A stretch of 64,000 nt of DNA, taken from contig JBBSPV010000019.1 of NCBI GenBank assembly GCA_038258425.1, forward strand, positions 4,362 through 68,361. Reading direction: 5' to 3'. Every line of letters starts with the position of its first letter. The first letter of the stretch is position 1. Both the position numbers and the translations under genes were made by a program. The notes beneath the pieces were generated by a model. The model did no database searches, was not told the DNA's origin, and worked only from the letters and a program-made list of their open reading frames with translations. Positions 31,914 to 40,834 of the stretch are shown piece by piece. Origin of the DNA: DATLGB01 sp038258425. GTDB lineage: Bacteria; Actinomycetota; Thermoleophilia; Solirubrobacterales; Solirubrobacteraceae.

Positions 31914-33341
31914 TCAGCGCACCGGGCGGGTGAGGGCGCGCACGAAGTCCTCGAGTTGCTTCGTGGTCCAGCACTCGTAGGCCTCGCAGTGGCGCTCGTA
32001 GGCCGCGATCACCGAGTCCCCGTAGTTCCAGTACAGGCGCGGCTCGGGGTTGAGCCAGAACGTGCGGCCCGCCCGCTCGGCGAGGCCGGAGAACAGGTCG
32101 GCGCGCGGATCGCGGCCGTTCGTGCGCGCGTCGCCGAGGACGATGACCGTCGCGCGCGGGTGCAGGTCCTCCTCGGTGAGCTCGATGAACTCGCGCCACA
32201 CCCGGCCGTAGTCCGTGTAGCCCGACACGTCGGCGACCCCGGCGTCGGAGGAGATGGCCCGTGAGACGGCCTTGAAGTCGCGCTCGCGCTCGAAGACATC
32301 GGTGACCTCCGAGATGCGCTCGACGAACACGAAGGAGCGCATCTTGCGGAACGAGTCATGCAGGGCGTGCAGGACGCTGAGGAAGAACACGGAGGCCGAC
32401 GTCACGGACGTCGAGACGTCGCAGAGGACGAAGATCTCGGGGCGCCGCGGCCGCTTCGGCCGGAAGCGCAGCTCGACGGGGACGCCCCCCGTCTGCAGCG
32501 ACGCGCGCATCGTCCGGCGCACGTCGACGTGGGCGTGGCGCTGGCTGCCGCGCGCCTCGCGGCCCTGGGTCGCGAGCCGGCGCTTGAGCTGCATGACCAC
32601 GCGGTGGACGGCGGCGAGGTCCTGCAGCGGGCCGGACGGCAGGGCCCGGTCGAGGTCGTTGAGCGGCCGGGAGGGCGGCAGGGCCCGGTTGCGCTCGATC
32701 TGCATGCGCTCGAGCTCGCGGCGCAGGTGGCGCTCGAAGCGGCGCACCTGCTCGCGAGACGGCGGCGGCGCCTCGGCCTCCTCCACGGCCGGCTCGCCGG
32801 GCGGCCGGCGACTGGGCTCGGTGCGCAGGCCGAGCGCCCGGCGGATGCGCTGGACGTCGACGCCGAGCACGCCCGAGCCCTGGCCCTGGCGCCCGAAGGC
32901 GGCGATCGCCAGGCGGGCGAGGTCGCGCATGGCCGACTCGTCGCCGTCGCGGATGGCCTGGGCCACCGCCTCGCGCAGGGCGTCGAAGTCGATTCCGGTG
33001 TCGCCTTCGCCCCCCTCGGCGTCCTGGTCGCCGGCGGCACCCGCGTCTCCCTGGGCGCCGTCCGCGGCGGCCTCGTCGCCGCCCTGCTCTCGAACCCCGC
33101 GCGCGAGCGCCTCGGCCTCCGCGGCGCGGAAGAAGAAGCGCTCGAAGACGAGGTCGAAGAGCTGGCGGTCCTCGGGCGACTTCGCCAACGTCGCGGCGAG
33201 CGCCCCCTTGAAGGTCTCGGGCTCGGCCCAGCCGACCTCGCCGAGCGCGGCGAAGCCGTCGAGCAGCTCGGAGGTACCGACCGCCATGCCCTCCCGGCGC
33301 AGCTCGTCGCCGAACGCGAGCAGCTGGCCGTCGAAGCGCAT
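31914..33341 (-). CDS. CoxE-like VWA-domain protein
   Basis: A 475-residue protein with a linker of Glu/Asp/Ala (about 88-120), a charged helical middle and a C-terminal von Willebrand A domain. MIDAS residues are Asp308, Ser310 and Ser312 (CDVSTSVTS), followed by RATVIVLGDARTNGRD. CoxE-type VWA proteins pair with MoxR/CoxD AAA ATPases and help assemble or mature metalloenzymes, e.g. CO dehydrogenase; here no cox enzyme gene is nearby, so the client is unknown. The MoxR gene lies 18 bases upstream in the same operon. Confidence 0.87.
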   Translation of the reverse strand: MRFDGQLLAFGDELRREGMAVGTSELLDGFAALGEVGWAEPETFKGALAATLAKSPEDRQLFDLVFERFFFRAAEAEALARGVREQGGDEAAADGAQGDAGAAGDQDAEGGEGDTGIDFDALREAVAQAIRDGDESAMRDLARLAIAAFGRQGQGSGVLGVDVQRIRRALGLRTEPSRRPPGEPAVEEAEAPPPSREQVRRFERHLRRELERMQIERNRALPPSRPLNDLDRALPSGPLQDLAAVHRVVMQLKRRLATQGREARGSQRHAHVDVRRTMRASLQTGGVPVELRFRPKRPRRPEIFVLCDVSTSVTSASVFFLSVLHALHDSFRKMRSFVFVERISEVTDVFERERDFKAVSRAISSDAGVADVSGYTDYGRVWREFIELTEEDLHPRATVIVLGDARTNGRDPRADLFSGLAERAGRTFWLNPEPRLYWNYGDSVIAAYERHCEAYECWTTKQLEDFVRALTRPVR

Positions 33342-33359
33342 CGGCGAATCCCCGGGGCG

Positions 33360-34238
33360 CTAGGCGGCGAGTCCGAGCCGCACGCCGACGCGCTCGGCCA
33401 CGACGTCGAGGTCCGTGCGGTGCTTGACGAGGATCGACATCGTCTGGCGGAAGACGTCCTCCGTGACGTCCTCGGCCCCGAGCAGCAGCAGCGCGCGGGC
33501 CCAATCGATCGACTCGGCGATGGACGGCGGCTTCTTGAGGTCGAGCTCGCGCACGAGGCCGACGACCTCGACGAGCCGCTCGGCCACCTGGGCCGAGAGC
33601 TCCGGGGCGTGCAGCCGGACGATCTCGAGCTCGTGCTCCGGCGTCGGGTAGTCGAGCCACAGGTACAGGCAGCGACGCTTGAGCGCCTCGGTGAGCTCGC
33701 GCGAGTTGTTCGAGGTCAGCAGCACCACCGGGTGCGTGCGCGCCTCGACGCGCCCGAGCTCCGGGATCGTGATCTGGAAGTCCGAGAGGAGCTCGAGCAG
33801 CATCGCCTCGAACTCCTGGTCGGTCTTGTCGATCTCGTCGATCAGCAGGACGACGGGCAGCTCGGAGCGGATGGCGCTCAACAGCGGGCGCGCGAGGAGG
33901 AACTCCTCCCCGAAGATGTCCCCCTGGACCGTGTCCCACGCCTCGCCCTCGCGCTCGGCCTGGATGCGCAGCAGCTGCTTGCGGTAGTTCCACTCGTACA
34001 GCGCCTTGGCCTCGTCGAGGCCCTCGTAGCACTGCAGTCGCACGAGCTCGCGGTCGAGGTAGCGGGAGAGCGCCTTCGCGAGCTCCGTCTTGCCGACGCC
34101 GGCCGGCCCTTCGACGAGCACCGGCTTGCCCATGCGCGTGGCGAGGTAGGCGACGAGCGCCGTGGAGCCGCCGGGCAGGTAGCCGGCCTCGCGCAGGCCC
34201 GCGGTGACCTCGTCGACGTGCGTGGGAGCGACCGCCAT
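33360..34238 (-). CDS. MoxR-family AAA+ ATPase (CoxD-like)
   Basis: A 292-residue AAA+ protein: Walker A GPAGVGKT (44-51), Walker B LLIDEID, sensor region VLLTSNNSRELTEALKRRC with Asn and Arg finger, then the MoxR lid. MoxR/VWA pairs act as chaperone-like motors for cofactor insertion. The frame is open to 34331 but homology starts near ATG 34238; that ATG faces an ATG on the other strand at 34237, an odd arrangement (see next gene). Operon: MoxR then VWA. Confidence 0.9.
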   Translation of the reverse strand: MAVAPTHVDEVTAGLREAGYLPGGSTALVAYLATRMGKPVLVEGPAGVGKTELAKALSRYLDRELVRLQCYEGLDEAKALYEWNYRKQLLRIQAEREGEAWDTVQGDIFGEEFLLARPLLSAIRSELPVVLLIDEIDKTDQEFEAMLLELLSDFQITIPELGRVEARTHPVVLLTSNNSRELTEALKRRCLYLWLDYPTPEHELEIVRLHAPELSAQVAERLVEVVGLVRELDLKKPPSIAESIDWARALLLLGAEDVTEDVFRQTMSILVKHRTDLDVVAERVGVRLGLAA

Positions 34239-34266
34239 GTGGCGGCTGAGTCTAGGCTTCGCCGAG

Positions 34267-34470
34267 GTGGGGACCTCGACCGTGTTCGGCGACCTCGTCC
34301 CGACCGGGGACCCCGACCTGACGGTCTTCATCGTCCTGACGCTCCTCGGCTTCGTCGTCGGGATCGCGGGGCACGTCTATCGCTCGACGGTGACCATCGC
34401 GATCGGGATCGGCCTGATCCTCGCTGGGACGATCATCCTGCCGCTGATCGTCTTCGGCGGCGGGAGCTAA
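34267..34470 (+). CDS. Small two-helix membrane protein
   Basis: A 67-residue protein if started at GTG 34267: a short polar N-terminus, hydrophobic helices VFIVLTLLGFVVGIAGHVY (about 20-38) and TVTIAIGIGLILAGTIILPLIVF (about 42-64). The longer start at ATG 34237 adds 10 residues but would share its bases with the divergent moxR start codon (CATG), so the shorter form is preferred. DUF-like, function unknown. No ribosome binding site is evident. Confidence 0.5.
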   Translation: MGTSTVFGDLVPTGDPDLTVFIVLTLLGFVVGIAGHVYRSTVTIAIGIGLILAGTIILPLIVFGGGS

Positions 34471-34637
34471 GGGGCGGGAGCTAAGGGGCCGGGCGGGGCG
34501 CGGCGCGCCCGCCTGTCGCGCAGCTCCCAGACGTCTCGCGGCCGCAGAATGCTGGGAAGGCAGGCCAGGGCGTGGTCGGTGCGCACCAGCGGAGACGGCG
34601 CGGGCTCAGGCGCTGGAACGCAGGTGGGCCGCCTGCT

Positions 34638-35348
34638 TCACCCGCCGCCCTTCGTCCCGCTCGGGGGTGGAGGTGGGGGCGGCGGCGGTGGAGGTGGTGG
34701 CGGCGGCTCTGCCCCGAGCCGGCGCGTCGTCGGCTCGTCCTCGTCGGCGTCCTCGCCGAGCCGGCGGGTGGGCGCGTCCTCCCATGCGGGCCGGCGGGCG
34801 AGCACGCGGGTGACCGCTCCCGGGTCCGCGGGCTCCCGCGCCCCGCCGTCCTCGCCGCCGGGCGGCGTCGGCGCGGCCTCCCACCCCGGATCCGCCGCCG
34901 GGTTCGGCGGCTCGGCCACGTGGGCCGCGCGCAGCCGCTGGCCGGCCGCGGCGAGCAGGCCGCCGACGACCATGGTCGCGAAGATGCCCCACTGCACGCC
35001 GATCGTGCCGCGCTGCACGCCGGGCTTGTCGAACAGCCGCCAGACGAGCAGGAAGACGACCCAGGCGCCCGCCACGGTGACGGCCCAGCCGTCCCCGCCG
35101 GGCAGGTGGAAGGCCCGCCGCTGCGAGCGCGCCCACAGCAGGTAGAGGACCGCGGCGGCGACGAGCAGCACCGCCGCCTCGACGAACGAGAAGACGCCGA
35201 AGGCCGTCAGGTTCCCGTGCTGGATCGTCCCGGCCCGCGGCAGGGGGAAGCTCGTCCGGTACCAGGGCAGGAACATGCAGACCAGCAGCCCGACCGCCGC
35301 GGCCCCGGCGAGGCGCTGCTCGCGGCCGAGCTCGCGCAGGGCGCTCAC
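34638..35348 (-). CDS. Four-helix membrane protein with polyproline tail
   Basis: A 236-residue protein. Four hydrophobic helices (about 12-28, 50-70, 88-106 and 120-138) with an FLPWYRTSFPL loop, then a cytoplasmic Pro/Glu/Arg-rich region with two repeats of an RxL/APTRRLGEDAD-type motif, and a run of 15 prolines before SGTKGGG. Such tracts are encoded by a long GGT/GGC/GGG series and would stall ribosomes unless EF-P acts. ATG/GTG overlap with the upstream gene at 35348. Last gene of the ArsA operon; function unknown. Confidence 0.6.
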   Translation of the reverse strand: MSALRELGREQRLAGAAAVGLLVCMFLPWYRTSFPLPRAGTIQHGNLTAFGVFSFVEAAVLLVAAAVLYLLWARSQRRAFHLPGGDGWAVTVAGAWVVFLLVWRLFDKPGVQRGTIGVQWGIFATMVVGGLLAAAGQRLRAAHVAEPPNPAADPGWEAAPTPPGGEDGGAREPADPGAVTRVLARRPAWEDAPTRRLGEDADEDEPTTRRLGAEPPPPPPPPPPPPPPPSGTKGGG

Positions 35349-35758
35349 GCGATCGGGATGTCGCGGACGCGCTCGGCGCCGGCCTCGGCCTCGGCGCGGG
35401 CGCCGCGCTCGAGCCGGTCGAGGTAGAAGTCGATCAGCGCGCGGACCGCGAGCAGCAGCTCCCGCACCGCCTCGGCGAGCTGCGCGCTGAGCTCGTCCGG
35501 TATCGCGCCGCGCAGCGCCTCGAGCAGGGAGACGACGAGCTGCAGCTCGCTCGGCCGGGCCTCCTCGGTGGGCCGAGGCTCGTCCCCGACGGCCCAGCCG
35601 CGCGGCGGGACGTCGCCCACGCGCTCGCGGAACGCCTCGTCGGCGGCCCGGGCGCGCTCGGCCGCCTCGCGCACGAGCCGATCCGCGGCCGCGTGGGCAG
35701 CGTCGACGTGGCCGCGCAGCTGCGCGGTGGGGTCGGTCGGCGGGCCGGGGTCAGCCAC
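35345..35758 (-). CDS. Hypothetical helical protein
   Basis: A 137-residue Ala/Glu/Arg-rich protein, predicted mostly alpha-helical; N-terminus PGPPTDPTAQL is Pro-rich, and SELQLVVSLLEALRGAIPDEL and LLAVRALIDFYLDRLER look amphipathic. It overlaps the ArsA gene by 8 bases at its start and the polyproline membrane protein by 4 bases at its end, so the three are one operon. No recognised family. Confidence 0.5.
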   Translation of the reverse strand: MADPGPPTDPTAQLRGHVDAAHAAADRLVREAAERARAADEAFRERVGDVPPRGWAVGDEPRPTEEARPSELQLVVSLLEALRGAIPDELSAQLAEAVRELLLAVRALIDFYLDRLERGARAEAEAGAERVRDIPIA

Positions 35759-36938
35759 CGACGGGCTCCGGGACCGGCTCGAACGTCACCACGAGCGCGC
35801 CGTCGGCGAACGCCGCCGCGGACGGCTGCATCGCCGCGAGCGAGGCGGGCAGCGCGATCGTGCGCTTGGCTCCCTCCACCCGGACGACGAGCTCGAGACC
35901 CACCTGCTTGAGGCTGACGTCACCCCTGGCGACGAAGGGCAGCTCGAGCCGCAGCTCCGCGCGCTCCCCGACCTGCGTGAGCCGCTGGGACACCGAGGCA
36001 TGCAGGACGGCCTCGGGCGCCGTGCCGTCGAAGACGTCGCTTGCGAGCCGGTCGAGCTGCGCGCCGCCGAGCACCTCGTGCTCGTAGTACGGGGCCCGCA
36101 GCACGGGCACGGGCGCGAAGCCGGACTCCACGAGCTCGAGCTGCTCACGCTGCACGGCCCGCCAGGCGCCGAAGTACGTGCCGTCCACCGCGGCCGGGAA
36201 GACCCGGTTGACGACCACCGCGTCCGTGAGGTAGCCGAACAGGTTGAGGTACGTGAACGTCCGCATCGTCTCCTTGACGACCATGCGGTCCGGCGTCATC
36301 ACGAGCCGCAGGGTGGTCGATTCGTGCCGGAGGATGTCGTTGAGCTCCACCAGGCTTGCGATGAGCTGCTGGACCTCGCCGAAGACCCGCTCGTCCGGGA
36401 GGGACACGTCGAGGAACGCGCGCGCCAACGGGCGCGCCGCGGCCAGCAGCTGGGTCTCGCGGCCGAGCAGCTTGCCGAGCCACCAGCGCGCGACGTCGGG
36501 GAAGGAGAGCAGGCGCAGCGTCTCCCCGGTGGGCGCGCAGTCCACGACGATCGCGTCCCACTCGCCCGAGTCCCAGTGGCGCCTGATCTGCAGGAGGCTG
36601 AAGAGCTCGTCGCCGCCGGGGGGCACCGTGAGCTCGTCGGCGGCGATCCGGTCCACGCCCCGCTCCGCGAGCAGGCCGCCGAGCCACCCCTGCACCGCGG
36701 CCCAGTTGCGCTCGAGCTCGTCCTGCGCCTGCACCTGCTGGGCGAACAGGCCGCCACCGACGTCGGTCGGCTCCCCTCCCACGCGCTGCTCGAGCACGTC
36801 GGCGAGCGAGTGCGCCGGGTCCGTCGAGAGGACGATGACGCGGGCGCCGCCGGCGGCGATGCGCCGGGCCGTCGCGGCGGCGACGGACGTCTTGCCCACC
36901 CCGCCCTTCCCCGTGTAGAGGATCGTCCTCGGCGCCAT
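35751..36938 (-). CDS. ArsA/Get3-family ATPase
   Basis: A 395-residue deviant-Walker P-loop ATPase: GKGGVGKT at 10-17 with the signature Lys, STDPAHSLADV, switch region VDCAPTGETLRLLSFP, and a C-terminal all-beta domain (ASVSQRLTQVG onwards; VGLELVVRVEGAKRTIALP) of the alpha-crystallin-like type seen in bacterial ArsA-like proteins. Arsenite-binding cysteines of true ArsA are not seen, so a Get3-like role in protein targeting or membrane protein homeostasis is more likely. Start ATG 36938; no ArsB/ArsR nearby. First gene of a three-gene operon. Confidence 0.85.
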   Translation of the reverse strand: MAPRTILYTGKGGVGKTSVAAATARRIAAGGARVIVLSTDPAHSLADVLEQRVGGEPTDVGGGLFAQQVQAQDELERNWAAVQGWLGGLLAERGVDRIAADELTVPPGGDELFSLLQIRRHWDSGEWDAIVVDCAPTGETLRLLSFPDVARWWLGKLLGRETQLLAAARPLARAFLDVSLPDERVFGEVQQLIASLVELNDILRHESTTLRLVMTPDRMVVKETMRTFTYLNLFGYLTDAVVVNRVFPAAVDGTYFGAWRAVQREQLELVESGFAPVPVLRAPYYEHEVLGGAQLDRLASDVFDGTAPEAVLHASVSQRLTQVGERAELRLELPFVARGDVSLKQVGLELVVRVEGAKRTIALPASLAAMQPSAAAFADGALVVTFEPVPEPVGG

Positions 36939-36958
36939 GGCTCACGGAGGACTCTACG

Positions 36959-38464
36959 TCAGCGCCGCGCGGGCGCGGCGACCGCGACGGCGGCGCGCAC
37001 GGGACCGGCGGCGTTGCCCGCGAGGTCAGTGGCGGTGAGCGTCACCTCGTACGCACGCGTCCGCCTCGGCGGCGTCACGCGGACGGACTGCCGGCCGCGC
37101 CCGAGCATGGAGGTGCGGCTGAGCACGAGCCGGCCGCCGCGCCGCAGCTGAACCGTCACGCGCGACAGCTTCGACACCCGGAAGCGCAGCCGCCCCGGCC
37201 GGCCGGCCCGCAGGCGCTGGGCGGGCACCGACAGCCGCGGCGGTGTGCGCAGGTCGCGGCGGAAGCGCGAGGCCGCGTCGCAGTAGACCGCCGTGGTCGT
37301 CCGGTCGCAGAGCGACTGGAGGAAGCCGATCAGCACCTCGTGGTAGTTGAGGTCGGACTCGTAGGTGGCCGTGCCGCGCGAGTACAGCGACCAGGCACCC
37401 GTGTCGAAGGTCGGCACCTCCTTGCGCGCCGCGGCGTCGCCGCGGGCGAAGAGCCGCCCCGCCGTCCGGTCCTGGGCGATCTGCGCGAAGTCGTAGAGGC
37501 CGACGAGCGACTGGATGAAGCCGTTGAGGATCCGCAGCCGCGGGGCGAAGGAGTACTGGACGAAGTGCAGGCCGCCGTCGGCGCGGGTGCGAACCCCCGC
37601 GGGCGGCGCGACCTCGAAGACCCGCAGGCCGCGCCGCAGCCGCGGCAGCAGCTCGTCGCCGCGGCCGGCGCGGACCGCCGCGCGCGCCATGGCCTGCAGT
37701 CCCGTCCCCTGGGCGAGGCTCGAGACCCAGGGCGGCAGCCCGCCGTCGAAGGCGTAGTCGTACTCCCAGGCGATCCCGCCGGCGCGGTCGGCGGCGAGCG
37801 GGAGCAGCTCGTCGAGCAGCCGGGTCATCTTCACCAGCCCCGTGCGGGCCTTGAAGAGCGCGTTGAGCTTGCCGAAGTTCGCCAGCGGATGGAACTGCAG
37901 CCCGGCTCCCGGCACGTACTGCCACACGAGCTGGGAGCCGTCGAAGGAGACCCGCTGGCCCGAGGCCAGCAGCGGCCCCCTCGCCCACCACTCGCGGTTT
38001 CGCTGCAGCGTGAGGAAGAGCACCGGCACTCGCGAGGCGGTCAGCGAGCCGCGCGCGGCCAGGCCGTCGAGCGTCGCGAGCACGCCGGCGAGCTCGACGC
38101 GCCGGCGGCCGGTCAGCCGCCGCGCGAGCCGCCGGTCGCGCAGGTACTCCGCCCGATGGGCGTCACGCGTCGCGGCGTCGAGGGCGCCGGCGGCCCGCAG
38201 CCGGCGGAGCTCGCCCAGCACGGTGCGGCGGCGAGCGGCCCTCGCCGACCCGGGCCGGCGACGTTCCCCCAGGTGCGTGGCCCCGGCGGCGGCGGGGAGG
38301 CGCTCGCGGGCAGCGACGCCCGGAGCCTCGCGGCGGTCGATCCGCCCGTGCGGGCCCAGGACGGGGACGACGTCCGCGTCCGCCGCCGCGGGAACGAGCA
38401 GCAGCGCGCCGAGGAGCAGTCCGGCAAGCCGTGTGAACGGCGCGTTGAGCCTGGCCCTGGCCAC
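36959..38464 (-). CDS. Secreted D-glucuronyl C5-epimerase-like protein
   Basis: A 501-residue protein with an N-terminal signal (GTG 38464: ARLNAPFTRLAGLLLGALLLVP, cleavage after about residue 30). The C5-epimerase C-terminal fold is recognisable: LQFHPLANFGKLNALF, AWEYDYAFDGGLPPWVSSLA, LRILNGFIQSLVGLYDFAQI and DTGAWSLYSRG with a YHEVLIGFLQSL helix. It ends in an Ig-like region (RVTVQLRRGGRLVLSRTS) which may bind carbohydrate. Family members isomerise glucuronate in polysaccharides; bacterial substrates are mostly unknown. A longer start (GTG 38497) would run into the divergent lipoprotein gene. The in-frame continuation upstream to 40834 is antisense to other genes. Confidence 0.8.
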   Translation of the reverse strand: MARARLNAPFTRLAGLLLGALLLVPAAADADVVPVLGPHGRIDRREAPGVAARERLPAAAGATHLGERRRPGSARAARRRTVLGELRRLRAAGALDAATRDAHRAEYLRDRRLARRLTGRRRVELAGVLATLDGLAARGSLTASRVPVLFLTLQRNREWWARGPLLASGQRVSFDGSQLVWQYVPGAGLQFHPLANFGKLNALFKARTGLVKMTRLLDELLPLAADRAGGIAWEYDYAFDGGLPPWVSSLAQGTGLQAMARAAVRAGRGDELLPRLRRGLRVFEVAPPAGVRTRADGGLHFVQYSFAPRLRILNGFIQSLVGLYDFAQIAQDRTAGRLFARGDAAARKEVPTFDTGAWSLYSRGTATYESDLNYHEVLIGFLQSLCDRTTTAVYCDAASRFRRDLRTPPRLSVPAQRLRAGRPGRLRFRVSKLSRVTVQLRRGGRLVLSRTSMLGRGRQSVRVTPPRRTRAYEVTLTATDLAGNAAGPVRAAVAVAAPARR

Positions 38465-38494
38465 GAGGACCGATGGTAGGCTCGCCGGTTCCCC

Positions 38495-39625
38495 ATGAAC
38501 CACAGGAGCTCCATCGTGCAACGCATCCTGCGTCCCCTCCTGCTGCTGGCCGCGCTGGTCGCGGTGACGGCCGGCATCGTCGCCTGCGGCGGGTCCGACG
38601 GCGGCACGGGCGGCGGCAAGAAGGCCAGCTCGGACACCGACGTCAACACGATCCTCGACCAGATGTTCAGCGGGGACCAGAAGCTCGAGAAGGGCAAGCT
38701 CTCCCTGTCGCTGAAGGGCGACGTCTCCGGAGGCTCGAGCCCCGGCGCCTTCGACGTCTCGCTCTCCGGCCCGTTCGAGACCCAGGGCACCGGCAAGCTC
38801 CCGAAGTTCGACTTCGACGTCGCCCTCTCCGGCGGCGGCCAGAACGTCAAGGCGGGCGCCGAGTCGACGGGCGAGAAGGGCTTCGTCAACTTCAACGGCC
38901 AGGACTACGCCGTCTCGGACCAGGTCTTCAAGCAGTTCCAGGACGGCTACGAGAAGTCCGCCCGGGAGAGCAAGAAGAACGGCAAGGACAAGCAGGGCCT
39001 CGCCCAGCTCGGCCTGGACCCCAAGAGCTGGCTGACGAACCCGAAGAACGCCGGCGACGGCAAGGTCGGCGACGAGGACGTGGTGCGCATCACCGGCGGC
39101 GTGAACCTCGACCGGATGCTCGACGACATCAACACAGCGCTCTCCAAGGCCGGCCAGCTCGGCGCGAGCGGGGCCAATCTCCCCTCCCAGATCACCCCGC
39201 AGCAGAAGCAGCAGGTCATGGACGCGGTCCAGGACGTCAAGGTGGAGATGGACGCGGCGAAGTCCGACTCCTCCCTGCGGCGGATGCTCGTCACGTTCAA
39301 GGCGAAGGACAAGAACAGCTCCCAGGCGGTCGACGCGACCTTCGACCTCCAGCTGACCGACGTCGGCCAGAGCCAGGACTTTCCCGAGCCGTCGAACACG
39401 AAGCCGTTCGACCAGCTGCTGCAGCAGTTCGGCGGCGGGCTCGGCGCGGGCTCGGGCTCGGGGAGCGGCTCGGGGTCGGGCTCGGGCAGCGGGTCGGGCT
39501 CCGGTGGGTCGGGCTCTTCGGGCGGCTCGGCGAGCCAGGAGGATCTGCAGAAGTACACGGACTGCCTCAAGAAGGCGGGCTCGGACACCGCGAAGGCCCA
39601 GGAGTGCGCCTCCCTGCTCGGCTGA
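38495..39625 (+). CDS. Lipoprotein with GS-rich linker and C-terminal Cys pair
   Basis: A 376-residue predicted lipoprotein: hydrophobic core 13-30 and lipobox IVAC with Cys31, then GGSDGG. The middle (50-310) alternates strand-like segments (LSLSLKGDVSGG; FDFDVALSGG) and amphipathic helices, recalling LppX/LprG-type lipid-binding proteins but with no clear match. A (Gly-Ser)n linker of about 30 residues separates it from a small C-terminal domain (QEDLQKYTDCLKKAGSDTAK, then ECASLLG) with two Cys, perhaps a disulfide. Start ATG 38495; GTG 38516 is possible. Divergent from the C5-epimerase gene. Confidence 0.7.
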   Translation: MNHRSSIVQRILRPLLLLAALVAVTAGIVACGGSDGGTGGGKKASSDTDVNTILDQMFSGDQKLEKGKLSLSLKGDVSGGSSPGAFDVSLSGPFETQGTGKLPKFDFDVALSGGGQNVKAGAESTGEKGFVNFNGQDYAVSDQVFKQFQDGYEKSARESKKNGKDKQGLAQLGLDPKSWLTNPKNAGDGKVGDEDVVRITGGVNLDRMLDDINTALSKAGQLGASGANLPSQITPQQKQQVMDAVQDVKVEMDAAKSDSSLRRMLVTFKAKDKNSSQAVDATFDLQLTDVGQSQDFPEPSNTKPFDQLLQQFGGGLGAGSGSGSGSGSGSGSGSGSGGSGSSGGSASQEDLQKYTDCLKKAGSDTAKAQECASLLG

Positions 39626-39664
39626 GCGCGTAGGCCGGGGCGCCGGGGACCTAGGGTTCCCGGC

Positions 39665-40786
39665 GTGTCCGGCCTGCGGCGGTTCCTGCTCAGCGGCGGA
39701 GGGTGGCCGTACCTCCTGGCGCCCTTCATCCCCATCGCCGTCGCCCTGGACATCGCGGGGGCGTCGGCGACGCTCGTGTTCTCGACGTCCGCGCTCGGCG
39801 TCGTGCCGACCGCGGCGCTCATGGGGCGCGCCACGGAGGCGCTCGCGGCCCGCTCCGGGCCGGGCATCGGCGGGCTGCTCAACGTCACCTTCGGCAACGC
39901 GCCCGAGCTGATCATCGCCTTCTTCGCCCTGCGCGCCGGCTTGCAGGAGGTCGTCAAGGCGTCCCTGATCGGCTCCGTGCTCGGCAACGTCCTCCTCGTC
40001 CTCGGCGCCTCGATGCTCGCCGGCGGCCTGAAGTACCGGGTGCAGAAATTCGATCCGACCGCCGCCGGGGCCCAGGCCGGCATGCTGCTGCTCGCGTCCG
40101 CGGCACTCGTGCTGCCGGCGATCTTCCAGCTCGTGTCGGGCGGCGGCCTGCCCTCGCCGACTGCGGAGTCCAAGGAGTTCGGGGGCGACCTGGAGGCGAT
40201 CTCGGTGATCGTGTCCGTCATCCTGCTGGCCACGTACGCGGCCGGTCTGATCTTCTCCCTGGGCACCCACAAGGATCTCTTCAACCCCGGGCACGGCAGG
40301 GAGGAGGGCGAGGCCGTGGCGGGGACCTGGTCGGTCAAGCGCTCCGTGGGCCTGCTGGCCATCGCCGGCGTGGCCGTCGGGCTCATGTCGGAGATCCTCG
40401 TCGGCTCGATCGAGGAGGCCGCCTCCAGCGTCGGCCTGTCGCCGTTCTTCGTCGGCCTCGTCGTCGTCGCCATCGTCGGCAACGCCGCCGAGCACTGGGT
40501 CGCCGTGTCCGTCGCCGTGCGGGACAAGATGGACCTCTCGATGAACATCGCGATCGGCTCCGGCGCGCAGATCGCGCTCTTCGTCGCGCCCGTGCTCGTC
40601 CTGCTGAGCTTCGTCGTCGGTCCGTTCCCGATGGCGCTCGTGTTCAACGGCTTCGAGGTGGCCAGCGTCCTGCTCGCGGTCCTCATCGCCATCCACGTCA
40701 CCGGCGACGGGGAGTCGACGTGGTTCGAGGGCTTCCAGCTGCTCGCGGTCTACGTCGTGCTCGGCGCGACGTTCCTGTTCGTCTGA
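39665..40786 (+). CDS. Ca2+/H+ antiporter (CaCA superfamily, Cax/ChaA-like)
   Basis: A 373-residue protein with about 11 hydrophobic helices and the two inverted alpha repeats: LLNVTFGNAPELIIAFFAL (about 80-98) and VAIVGNAAEHWVAVSVA (about 275-292), each with the acidic ion-binding residue (Glu in GNAPE and GNAAE). The central acidic stretch is short, unlike mammalian NCX. It should export Ca2+ in exchange for protons. GTG 39665 starts 39 bases after the lipoprotein gene; no ribosome binding site stands out. Confidence 0.9.
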   Translation: MSGLRRFLLSGGGWPYLLAPFIPIAVALDIAGASATLVFSTSALGVVPTAALMGRATEALAARSGPGIGGLLNVTFGNAPELIIAFFALRAGLQEVVKASLIGSVLGNVLLVLGASMLAGGLKYRVQKFDPTAAGAQAGMLLLASAALVLPAIFQLVSGGGLPSPTAESKEFGGDLEAISVIVSVILLATYAAGLIFSLGTHKDLFNPGHGREEGEAVAGTWSVKRSVGLLAIAGVAVGLMSEILVGSIEEAASSVGLSPFFVGLVVVAIVGNAAEHWVAVSVAVRDKMDLSMNIAIGSGAQIALFVAPVLVLLSFVVGPFPMALVFNGFEVASVLLAVLIAIHVTGDGESTWFEGFQLLAVYVVLGATFLFV

Positions 40787-40834
40787 GGCTCCGCGTGCGC
40801 GCCTTCCGCGCCTGATGCAGTAGGGCTGTGACAC

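Noticed and set aside
35751..36938. Arsenite efflux ATPase
   Set aside because: Metal-binding cysteines of ArsA absent and no arsB/arsR/arsC nearby.
38465..40834. In-frame upstream extension of the C5-epimerase gene to 1291 residues
   Set aside because: The extension is antisense to the lipoprotein and antiporter genes; signal peptide at 38464 marks the true start.
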